Below, piece by piece: positions 48,064-58,895 of a stretch of DNA of 64,000 nucleotides (positions are counted from its first letter, which is position 1; the number at the start of each line of letters is the position of its first letter). Position numbers and translations under genes: made by a program. Source of the DNA: Tomocerus qinae (taxonomy: Eukaryota; Arthropoda; Collembola; Entomobryomorpha; Tomoceridae). The stretch is taken from positions 23,746,001 to 23,810,000 of the forward strand of contig CM034546.1 of NCBI GenBank assembly GCA_020055645.1, read 5' to 3'. Under the pieces are notes generated by a model. That model was not told the DNA's origin. It made no database searches and worked only from the letters and a program-made list of their open reading frames with translations.

Positions 48064-49765
48064 TCGAATGTAAAGAAAGACAAAATTGATAAATATTGAG
48101 TATCAAAATGAAAAGAAAATCAAAACAGATCAATATTGACGATCAAAATGACAAGAAGATCAATATTAACTATCAAAATGAAAAGAAGATCAATATTGAC
48201 TATCAAAATGAAAAGAAAACAATTTCAAAATTAATTAATATTGACTATCAAAATGAAAATAAAAGAAAATCAAAATTGATTATATTGAGTATTAAAATCA
48301 AAATTGATTAATATTGAGTATTAAAATCAAAATTGATTAATATTTAGTATTAAAATCAAAATTGATTAATATTGAGTATTAAAATCAAAATTGATTAATA
48401 TTGAGTATTAAAATCAAAATTGATTAATATTGAGTATTAAAATCAAAATTGATTAATATATTGAGTGCTAAAATTAAAATAAAATCAAAATTGATTAACA
48501 TTGAGTACAAAACCAAGTCAAAATCGGTTAATATTGACTATCAAAATGAAAAGAAATTTGACAATTAATTTCTCATTTCTCCCCGAATAGTGATTTTTTG
48601 GTTTTATTTGCTTGTTTATAAAATCTCAAATTTAGTAGAAGCGGAGTGAAATGTTTTATACTATCTCGGTAACAACTTATAGGAAACACCATTGAACTTT
48701 TTAACATCCATTTAATGCCAAATTTTCATTTTGACTATCAAAATGGAGATAAAGTGTGCGTGCGGTATCTCAGCAACCAATGGACCGATTTACCCCAAAA
48801 TCAGTAGGAATCGTCAGTGGTTCACAAGTATTGTTTTCACTTTGTTTGGCTAATATCCGTCAAAAAATATGGTCAAAAACATTCCACATTGCCTTTACTG
48901 ACGTACGGAAGCAATATAAAATTTGGCGGAAACATACCAACATGATTTATTACAAACACCAAAAACAGATATAAATCTCATAAATTAATCATTGGGTAAA
49001 TGATAAAACTGGTGTTAAATCACCAGTATGCGGTAATCAATATTTACCCCGAATTGGGAAAAAACTGAATTAAAATAACACTTTGGCACATTAATTCCTA
49101 TAATTATGGTTAATTTTTAGAAATCTATTCAAAAAGCTGAGTCCAAGCATATGATCAAAAACATTCCACACTGCCTTTACTGACGTTCTGAAGCTATATA
49201 AAATTTGGCGGAAACATACCAACATGATTCATTACAAACACCAAAAATTTAGAAACCTTCAAATGTTTCTATCACCATTTTTGATTTCCACTAACAGGAT
49301 CATTTTTAAGTGGAAACGTTTATTGCGACCATAAAAATATGTATTAGAAGCAAGCAGAATAAAGTGGACAATTTGAACGTAAAGATACTGCATGTTATTT
49401 AAGAGCAGAAATTCATGTTCCACAAGCATACAAATTTATTTTGGTCTGTGTTTAACAACCATTACCAATATTTCAACACGTTTTCAATAAAAGCGGCACT
49501 ATTCCAATCAACAGTAAAACCAAAGATTATATGTAAATAACAAATTTTTCTGCTGTTATTTGCGAACTGTTGGACATATTTTTTCAACAATCCAAAGAGA
49601 TCGTTACACGCACATAGACGACGTTTTTTGCCAAGTTTGGTCAAATTTTGTCAATTCCTTCGGGAGTTATCGTGAGGACGGACTTAGGGTAGTGTCATAG
49701 TGTCTTCGCGCGGACGGACAGACTGTGTGATTCTATATAGCTCGTCAGGCGAGATAAAAACTGGA
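48064..49765 (+). mobile_element. Minisatellite-bearing element copy D, disrupted
   Basis: An array of degenerate units (gattaatattgagtatta plus aaatcaaaatt) spans about 48090-48545. The conserved core follows (tagaagcggagtgaaatgtt, aatcgtcagtgg, tttggctaatatccgtc), then the right end (cggacggacagactgtg, agctcgtcaggcgag). Core and right end are separated by about 760 bp of extra sequence (48862-49622) carrying a direct repeat. The left part lies next to the Gypsy insertion, which landed in this array. Confidence 0.6.
48870..49247 (+). repeat. ~96-bp direct repeat, 48870-48965 and 49152-49247
   Basis: Both copies read ggtcaaaaacattccacattg or a one-base variant, then cctttactgacgt, then atataaaatttggcggaaac, then taccaacatgattcattac with small differences. 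They bracket about 190 bp inside element copy D and may be the ends of another inserted element. Confidence 0.75.
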
Positions 49766-51123
49766 ATGAATTGAGAATGCCAAGCGGCTTTGTCAATTGG
49801 TACCGTTTTAAGTATTCCATTATGATTTTGGAGTTTTATCGTTTTCTAATGTTGGTTTTGTTTTCAATTTTTGTTATTTACTATGACGCACACATAAGTG
49901 CAATAAAATAATAATTACTTACTTTACTGAGTGCATCTTGCATCACTAATTAATGTTTTCATATGGCCCTCGTAAACTTGTAATTATTTTGCTTCTGATG
50001 TAATAATCCCCAAGCACGTATCCAGGAATTTGACCAAGAGTGGATCTACCAAAAAATATTGGCAAAATTGGATGATTTTTGAGCTTTGCTATTTATTGTT
50101 TCAAATCTTTCCTGGGCCAGTTTTTCTGCCATTTTATTTTTCCAGTAACTTCAAAATAGTTTCAACATTTTCATTTCGAAGACAACAATTCTTATTTGAC
50201 CATAAAAAACCCGATCTGGATGTCATACTCTGACTTATATGGTGCATCGCATGAAAAATGGAATCCTCTTTAATATATTGTCTTTTTCCACCGTCGTATT
50301 CTGTTGTAACTTCATGTAATCGTTGTACATAATCCATAGATGGAATTCTACATCGCTGCTTAAACTTCTCTTTAAAGCTAACTTCCGTAAGGGTTGATTT
50401 AAGTCAATTTGAAGTCAAGATGGGGACGGTATTCATAAAAAATTCGGAATAAAATATAATTTCACGGAAAGTTTCATCTAAGGAGATTACTTTATGCAAG
50501 ACTGTATTTAGTGGGGGCATTGGGGGGAAATGCCATCCCTTCGAATTCCAGGATATAAAATTTTTTTCTCGAATTACCAAAAAATTTCGCGCTTCAATTT
50601 TATGTGATTTTAAGCCAATTTTGTTTACTTTCGACAAAAAGAGCCTAAATTTTTTGCGCCTAGCGCTATTATACATAATACGTATGGCTTATGAATGACG
50701 TCCTTGCCCCTCAAAAATTGACTTCCAAATACGGTCGTGAATTTATGCGATAAAGGCTTAGTATGATCCGAATCCCGATTCCGATTAGCGATCAAGAGTT
50801 TTTGAATAATGTGTCCACAATACGAATGACATTTTAATTTTTCCATATAGCCGAACATTAAATAAGCAATTTGGTGATTTTAGCAATTAAAGTTACACAA
50901 AGGTTTAGGTTTTTAAATTAAGTTTAACTATTTTAAAGTTACAATTACACAATCAGAAGTTTAATATGGTCTTCAGTATTCTTTTGTATCGTTGACCGAG
51001 TATGATTTGATCACCAGAGGATTCCATCATCCAAGTAACCCTCTAAACATATTCAAAAATTGTTCATTAATTACAGACCTTTTGTGTCTTTTAATTGCTA
51101 AAAGAAAGAAACCATATAAACAG
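49766..51123. other. Intergenic region before knottin-like gene 4
   Basis: 49766-50010 is a diverged duplicate of 30713-30960. The remainder is AT-rich with only short unsupported frames. Confidence 0.4.
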
Positions 51124-51737
51124 TTATCGATACCCAATCTTCTCGCATCTCCCTATTCTTCCGGTCGACCTACATAACCGGGAGCAACATTGTGAATCAA
51201 TAGCACACGCTCCTCCTTTTCCAATACACTGCAACCCAAAAAATAATTCATAAAATAAAAATAGGCATTATTTTAAGTGAATTGTATTGACCGAACACTG
51301 ATCTTCTCGTTGGTTTGAAGTGTTGCCTTTATTGCTATTATAGATTATTATTTTTTCTAGTTTATGGTGATATTAAATGGCCTCCAGCGTTTTGCCACGA
51401 CAATAGCATTTGGTAACAAAAATTTTCAGATAGACAATACGTACAAAATTAACTGGGCTTTGATATTTATTTTAAAAACATTAAAAGAGTGAGCACAATG
51501 GCTCTTACATTTCGTTTGACACGAGATTTTCCATGTGAATCGATATTTTCCAGTTCTTCCCAGTTTTCCTCTATTAAAATTAAATATTAATTATTTTTAA
51601 TGCGTCAACATGCATTAGAATGTGACAGTTCGAAAGAAATATAAATAATTTGTTTTAATTGTCTTACCACACTTTGCTTGAGAGAGAATAGTGGCCAGAA
51701 AAAACCCAAAAAGAAAGATTGCTAATATCCCACGCAT
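51124..51737 (-). CDS. Secreted cystine-knot (knottin-like) peptide precursor 4
   Basis: Minus-strand exons 51737-51668, 51570-51509 and 51228-51124 join in phases 1 and 0 to 78 residues. Exon 1 (70 bp, signal starting MRGIL, cysteine near its end) resembles gene 2. The propeptide is shorter (62 bp) and ends in RVKR plus Asn. Exon 3 starts at the first cysteine with C-x6-C-x5-CC-x3-C-x8-C and a six-residue tail. Donors gtaaga (both) and acceptors aatag and tgcag are good. It is separated from genes 1-3 by the Gypsy element and repeats, but shares duplicated flanks with gene 2. Confidence 0.73.
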
Positions 51738-54331
51738 TTTTAATAAAACTGGCTTTCAAATTATATTTGCTCCTTGTTCTTAAACCTTCTTAGTTTTGAT
51801 GTATCCCAATATTATTTTCTACGTTTTTATAGATATCTGAAGGTTATTACTTTCTACTTTAAGTACAACTAGAATAAATTCAGCTTAGTCTCAAAATACC
51901 TCACAGATTTCGAGGGCATCCAGAACTTTAATGTCGCGAGGTCAATTTGTTTTAGCACTTTCTAATCATAGAGCATTAAAGATTACAAATAGTGCAATTT
52001 TTATTTCAATACAGAATAACCTTGAAATGAGTTGAAATAAATTTTAAGCAATCAATTTCTATTTCTAAGTAGTCTATTATGATTTGTATTTATTACTTTG
52101 CATTGTGTTTTAGATTTTTCCATTTTCACTTCTTAATTCTAATATATAACCACAGACTGAGATAACGCAATAAATTTACCTACCTATCTATCTATATATC
52201 TATCTATGTCTGGTAGGAGTGCTTAGGGAACCTGCACATATTACGTAACGCAAAACCCACTCCCCCGTGTCTAACGCCAGTGCTGACTGTAACTCTTTTG
52301 ATTGCCTTCTCCTCCCATCAATTGCACACATAATATATGCATGTTCCTTAAGCAAAATGCGCAAGCCCAATTCCTCTAAACCACCGAAATAAGTCGTTGC
52401 ATTTTATTATTACATCAAAACAATAATAGAAATTTACATAATAAGGCTGAATGGTGAGTGGTGATTGAATGGAAATGATTAGCGAAAGGGGACATTGAAA
52501 TTTGGTAATGATCGTAATGTGCGTATTAACTAGCATTTTAAAACTTCTAATCCCAATATAGGCTTCCCACAATTGGTGACCGATCAAATTAACATGAATG
52601 ACTCCAATACCTGTGTGTGTTATCCTGGAATTGTGGGAAACGTCTATTGGTTCTGCTATATGAACAAACTTATTTAACATTTTTAGTAAAGTTGGAATTA
52701 ATTTTTTACTACCCTCTTGATTCCTTTGTGCCAGTTGCCACGCCTTTTTGTATAATTAAATATCTGTACTGGGAGCCATTATTTATTCTTTAAAAATATT
52801 TATTGGTAAGCAGTACTTATGGGATTCTTATTTTTCTGATTTTAAAAGGGAGCTTTTTGATGATTTTGTGGATTTTTTTCAAAAATGCATCTTTCAACTG
52901 TTTCCTTTATTTGATGCTAAGATCTACAGTTATTATTTTGGTTTAGGAAATTCGTTTTTATCAGGAAGTTAGGGTTGAAGCAAAATATACTTTGTAATTA
53001 CAATGTTAACACAATTAACTATACGGGATCTGTTCGAAATTGTTTTATAAATTACTATGTTCCGTAGCCTGCCGAATTTCTCTTGAGTGCAAGGCTTGCG
53101 CCTTAGCTGGGTTCACTAGTTTATATATAAAGACATTTGTTTTGTTTTTTATTTTTCTGACCCAATTCAGACATTTTAACATACAATTTATACGATGCGA
53201 TGTATCATGCGATCACGGTGTACAATATTATATTTAGTACAGGTAAATAAGTAAGAAATTATTTAAGGGACCATTATTTTTAAGACTTAATTGTTTTTTC
53301 AATTGTTAGTTACCTAATTTTTTATGGGCTGGAATAATCACATGCATTTGATGCATTTCTATTAACAATGGTAGGTATATATCCATTTATGATGTCATTC
53401 TTGAAAAATATGATGTAGTCGAGTATATAAATCCTAGGGAGGCATGTCTCCAACGATTTGGCGTAGGGTTAATACATCAAAATCAAAATATAAGATTGGT
53501 AAAAACATAAAAAAATTGCAGGTTTTTAGTTTTTGACCGAAACAAATGTCCCATGGAGGGCACGCGTTGCTCCTAGAAATAAAATCTAAGATTTGTGTAA
53601 AGGGTTTTGTAGAGAACATTACAATCACAAATTGCGGAAGTTGGCACGACTTTCCAACTAATGATTATTACTCATAAATGATGCTGGCTCTTGTTTCTAA
53701 ATTTCGATAAACAAAAATTTTCCATCAAATCAAACAGGTACAGGTCCATATTAAACTAGAAAGGCGAAAATGCATATATGGCACCCAGCTACGACGCTAG
53801 AATTTTGTTTATGTAATTCCAGTACATATTTATGATATCCCTATATCTGTACCTACAAAATGGTCTGCAGCTGTTCTTTATACTTACATTTTTGTATAGC
53901 GAAATGTTGTAATGGGACGGAAGGTTACATGACATTTTGCAATTAAATCTTCCAGGAAATACATTTATTCGTTTAAAGTCAATACTTTTAACTTTTGGGT
54001 AATAACTATCTTATTTTACAGTTGCATCATTTTTACTCATCGCTATAAATGCAATGTATAAACAAATTTTGGTATACAACACCAAATAGTACTTTCCATA
54101 CCTTAAAATACGGAAAAACGTTTATGCATAAAATGACTTATGTATATAGGTGCTACTAATGTGTCATATATATTTAGAGTGCTAGAGACCCTCCAAAAAC
54201 AAAACAAAGAAATCCTCCAGAAACATTTATTTCTAACTATCTGGCCAAATAAAACGTTGAAATATATGCTGTGACAATTTGTCCCGCAGAACTTCTTTGG
54301 TTTCATCAAACACTATTTTGGAAACCTTATC
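51738..54331. other. Intergenic region with repeat copies
   Basis: 51820-51870 resembles 30545-30590 (tctgaaggttatta), the matching upstream flank of knottin-like gene 2. The repeat at 52145-52690 is listed separately. At 53066-53115 the words tgaatttctcttgagtgc (against tgaatttctcttgaatgc at about 29765) and cttagctgggt recur. No gene was recognised; the 110-codon minus frame at 52348-52680 is within repeat. Confidence 0.4.
52145..52690 (+). repeat. Interspersed repeat 'ataaccacagactgagata', copy 1
   Basis: Shares with 63438-63770 the order ataaccacagactgagata, tatctatctatgtctggtag, agggaacct, acgtaa, agtgctgac and gcaaaatgcgca. A partial, more diverged piece lies at about 29500-29625. No coding or terminal structure was clear. 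Confidence 0.65.
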
Positions 54332-57300
54332 ATGGGGTTTCTAATCCATCTAGCCACTGTGACCTATTTTCTAAAAATTACATTTGTATTTGCAATTCTG
54401 GTCATATTTTACACATTTTTTTATTTTCATTTATATTTTACCAACTCCAACAAAGATATGCATAATCATGTTGTTACCCAAAGCCTGCCTTCTATTACCC
54501 CTAAAAATTCTTCAAAAATTCATATTACTCGTTCTAATATTCCTTCAATTAATACTACTACTCCTTCCTCCACTAATTTGACTACTACTCCTTCCTCCAC
54601 TAATTTGACTACTACTCCTTCCTCCACTAATTTGAATACTACTCCTTCCTCCACTAATTTGACTACTACTCCTTCCTCCACTAATTTGACTACTACTCCT
54701 TCCTCCACTAATTTGACTACTACTCCTTCCTCCACTAATTTGACTACTACTCCTTCCTCCACTAATTCGACTACTAGAATTCTTTCCATCACTAATTTTA
54801 CTATTTCTACTCATTCAAATAATTCTTCTACAACTTCAAATACTGCTTCCACTCATTCACTAATTACTGGCTCTACTACTTCCATTTCATATTATTATAT
54901 TACATCTGAAGGTAAGTTAAACTATTAATTTTGAAGTAATAACGTATTTACGCAATTCTTAAAATTATTTGAATTGATCATTGTAGAAAGAGAGAATATC
55001 ACTACACAAGAACGAATAATACGTTTTAATTACGACCTCAGAAACATGGGACTCGCTAAATCCAATGCAGAGCTGGAGTTTTTGCTAAACATAAGAAAAT
55101 TAATTATATTCTCAGTGCACGAGTTAAACAAACCTTTGAGACATACAAATTGTGTGAGATGGTGGGCAAATCCTTTAGAGCTAATATACCATGAAGTTGT
55201 ATTACAGACAAAGACCCATTTAATTCATGAGATACAATTTAAAGTCCACCCAGGGAGTTTCCGACTTAAAACGACAATTATTCAAATACTTCCACCGGTA
55301 AAAATTACTGAAAATGAGCTAGAGATTTTAATTCCATTGGAAATCTTGGATGAAATACCAATTTCTAAGCTGTGTGGTGAAACCGTAGAATTGACCATCG
55401 CTATTCGTAAAACTTGTCTCTGTCGCTATACAAAAGAAACTGGAAACTTTCAAAAACAAAGTGATGAACTTCGAAAGAAATGGGACTTGCTCGACAAAGA
55501 ATGTATTTCTTGGCCCCCATCAGCATCATTTTCAATTCCTGACTACATAAATTTCACTGATTATCAATCATTTATTATTTCTCCTGGTAAAAATAAAGGT
55601 CATTACTGTGAACGAAGAGCAGAGTATTGTGGACCTGAAGTGAAATTGCTAGTTATGATTAGTTCAGCCCCTCGTAACACAAGACAGAGAAAAATAATTC
55701 GAGAAACGTTTGGAAATCCATCATATCTAAAAGGAAAAAATGCCAAGGTGGTATTTGTTATGGGGAAACCGCTCAATGAAACTTTAAATGTGCGTAATTT
55801 AATTATAATAAAATGAATATTAGGTAATTATTGGTCAAATATTCATGAAACTTGCATATAATTATCTCTGTAAATATATCCTTAAATCAATACTGTTGAT
55901 CAAAGGCATTTCAAATGTGTTGCATACTAATTCCAGTCAAATATGGTATTTTCAATTTCCAATATTTCACATGAACTTCAAAGTCTAGCATTCAATATAA
56001 TATTGTACCTATGTTGATATACAAATTGAAATACGAAATTTTGTATAAGAAACATAAAATATTATACATAGCCATTTATGCGTTTAACTAGTCTTTGCAA
56101 TTGCAGATATTTTTTTGTTAATGTACTATTTATAAATAATTGTAATGGCTAATTTATAAAATTATTATGGTATTACTAAATAGTATGAATATTATATTTA
56201 CAGAAGGACGTCATTAATGAAGCTGAAAAGGAAAATGACATCCTCCAAGTAGATTTCGTGGACTCTTATCATAACTTGACATTGAGTCATCTTTCAATGC
56301 TTAAATGGGTCCATCTGACATGTGGACAAGGGAAGTACATTCTCAAAGTGGATGACGACTTTCTATTAAACATCGAGCTTGCTTTAAAAATAGCAGAAAA
56401 CAACTCAGACATTGAAATGATGTAAGATAAAATAAATATTTTATATATAAAATTTTGCTCTACATCAATCTTCGAACATAATAATCAAAAACTAAACTAA
56501 TTACTTAACTCAATCATAGCTTATTTATATATTTTATATTTATACCGGATTTTGAGTGATATTTCAGATTCATCAATGTTTTGTCATTAAAATATTCCAT
56601 TTTTTGAATTCCCATTTTTTCCCTTCCTTCCAAATATCGTCCTTTAAGGAACCAAATAGCCTATCTCCACTTTTCGTTTTGTGTACGAAATAGCCTAAAT
56701 CCATTTTTCGTTTTGTGGACGAAATAGCCTATCTCCATTTTTCGTTTTGTGGACGAAATAGCCTATCTCCATAGCCTAGACACTCTCTACATAGCACCTA
56801 TACATGGCGCAGCATTTAGGCTCCTTGGCGTTTAGGCTATTTCGTCCACAAAACGAAAAATGGAGATAGGCTATTTCGTCCACAAAACGAAAAATGGAGA
56901 TAGGCTATTTCGTCCACAAAACGAAAAGTGGAGATAGGCTATTTGGTTCCTTAAGGGACGATATATTATATTCATTACAAAAGTACAGAACACACATTTA
57001 TTTTCTTATGGAGGACTCTGAAGATTTCAATGCTTTAAACTGTAAATTAGTTTGTTAAACCATTGGTATAATTTATGTTTGCAGAGGGTGCCATTTCTGT
57101 GGAAACAAGCCAATAAGGAATGTAAATTACATGAATAAATACTACACTCCTCGATATATGCATATCTCAGAATCCTATCCTGGCTTTTTAAGCGGAGTGG
57201 CATACATGTTGAAATCTGATTTTATTCCATTGCTGCTTCACATGGCCATAACTACACCACTGATTCACATGGACGATGTCTACGTCACTGGATTTCTACC

Positions 57301-57613
57301 TAGGCAACTTAAAATTTATCCTCGGAGATCACCTTTGTTTACTTATGGCAGAATTGAACCTGATGCATGTAAATCTAAAAGGATGGTCAGTTAAATATAA
57401 AAACATACTAACTGAAAAATATTAAATATTATGTTACATTGTAATTTTGATTACGATTTACAGGCAGTATCTTACGTCTTGAACCCAGACGATATGATCG
57501 TACAGTGGAAAGAATTTGTTAAACCAGCCCCTTCAAATTGTTCATTGAATGATTTACCACTGAAAGTACTATCTCTTAATACAGGCGATAAAACAGCTTG
57601 TTTTTTCGAATGA
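54332..57613 (+). CDS. Beta-1,3-galactosyltransferase-like (GT31) type II membrane protein A
   Basis: Five exons, 54332-54911, 54987-55789, 56204-56421, 57085-57385 and 57464-57613, join in phases 1, 0, 2 and 0 to 683 residues. Residues 12-36 form a membrane anchor and the protein is probably Golgi-resident. A Thr/Ser/Pro-rich stalk with eight TTTPSSTNL repeats follows. Exon 2 gives a ~200-residue region I do not recognise, then the start of the GT31 fold (RQRKIIRETFG, VVFVMGKP). Exon 3 has VDFVDSYHNLTLSHL and the metal-binding KVDDDF. Exon 4 has GVAYML and HMDDVYVTG. Together these are the GT31 landmarks: the enzyme would add a sugar in beta-1,3 linkage from a UDP-sugar. Donor substrate and acceptor cannot be told. 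The exon 2 donor (gtgcgt) is the least certain border. Confidence 0.82.
54554..54769 (+). repeat. 27-bp coding minisatellite in the GT31 A stalk
   Basis: Eight units of actactactccttcctcc plus actaatttg, in frame, encode TTTPSSTNL (one unit NTTPSSTNL, the last ending TNS). Near-identity of the units implies recent expansion, so length may vary between individuals. Confidence 0.9.
56634..56964. mobile_element. Foldback element with internal tandem repeats, in GT31 A intron 3
   Basis: The ends atatcgtcc and ggacgatat are inverted. The arms, each with about three units of roughly 34 bp (cgttttgtggacgaaatagc plus ctatctccattttt), are nearly perfect complements around a ~75-bp centre. No coding capacity. 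It sits on a possible atat target. Confidence 0.75.
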
Positions 57614-58787
57614 TATGATTGGATTTTATTATTCGAGTTTTGTTTATTTACCACGAAATGGTAAGCATTAATGAAATCCAACTTTTTATACGCTAAATAT
57701 CATTACATTATGTCTAGTAATCAGGGCATTGCATACAAATACAGGATTAGTGGTCGCCTTTGATATTAACACAAGAATTCGAATTACACAACAGATCTTT
57801 ACACAGAGAGAGCATTAGTTGTAATACGTTGTAAATTTCGGTGGCGTATATCATGAGGACAAGTTACGAATAAACATTTTCGTAGAACAAAAAATATGAA
57901 TTATGTTTTCATCGCCCACTCAGCATTAACTGATCTCAGCATGCCAAATATCATCCAGTGACAATTGATATTCTTTGGAGTAGAATTTTGAATACCTTTA
58001 AAACATTAGAATTTGCTCTACCCGAAAGTAGGCGGGGTTTTAAGAATATGTTAAGATTTTGGTTTCTATACCGAAGTAATTTACTATGAAAGTCACCCGC
58101 TCACCTTAACTATGTGTATGTTATGCATTTCTAATGGCAACATGCCTCATCAGGAAAAATGCTATTTGTGGTTCAAATTCTGAATAATTTATTCGTGCTT
58201 ATCTGAACAAAACCGTAAAGACATGTTTTGTATTGTAATTGCATTTTTAAAGAAAAGTAATTCATAATAATAATTGGGGAGCTTAAGGTATTTAAATGTT
58301 GCTCACTATAATGCTGGTAATATCATAATATTGTAGCTTCATAGTTTCTTCTTGTAAACTAATAATAGGAGGACAAGCGATACATTTTCCATAGCTGGCA
58401 TCTTACATCATCCCCAAAACCTAAACATATGTACAAAATTGTAAAGTAATTACATGAGTGTCTGTAGTCTGTACTTTGGATTTAATTTTTCTGAACCATG
58501 GTTTCGGATATTCCCATTTTCCACTCTAATTTATTGTACTTTGAGAAAAATGGGAATTACCGGAAAGTAGGAAAATGGAAAATAGATGTGACCACCATAC
58601 AGAATTAAGGTTTATTTCCTTGTCGACGGGGCTTGGGGTTATAACATTATAAGCGAAAACCAGTCAGATTTTCCATTACCCGTTTTCCCACCCACTTGAC
58701 CATTTTGTTTTCCACTTTTTCCATTGAGAAATCAGAAACTTTCTTTCATTTCCCATTCGAAACCATGATCTCAATAGGGGAAAATAA
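57614..58787. other. Intergenic region; 3' flank duplicated from knottin-like gene 3
   Basis: 58270-58787 is a diverged copy of 31340-31830. The rest is AT-rich with no gene. Confidence 0.45.
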
Positions 58788-58895
58788 TCAGTTATAAGTA
58801 GGGTACCTCCCACATATCCCCTCTCTTCCAGATAATTCACAAATACCGTCGCAACAATCACTATCTGAAAAGCAATGTTCCCCCTTGCCATAACA
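58788..58895 (-). pseudogene. Orphan mature exon of a cystine-knot peptide (copy 5)
   Basis: Reading the minus strand from the tccag acceptor at 58896-58897, the exon begins at the first cysteine. It shows the family spacing C-x6-C-x5-CC-x3-C-x8-C with a seven-residue tail before TGA. It is closest to gene 3, and its downstream flank is also a copy of gene 3's. No signal or propeptide exon was found upstream within about 2 kb (to 61 kb). The copy is therefore probably a 5'-truncated pseudogene, unless a distant or diverged first exon exists. All six framework cysteines are intact. Confidence 0.65.

Noticed and set aside
52348..52680. 110-codon minus-strand frame
   Set aside because: Inside a dispersed repeat; the related copy at 63438-63770 does not preserve it.
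54520..54814. Minus-strand repetitive frames opposite the GT31 A stalk
   Set aside because: Antisense of the 27-bp coding repeat; the plus frame has the membrane anchor, splice donor and continuation.
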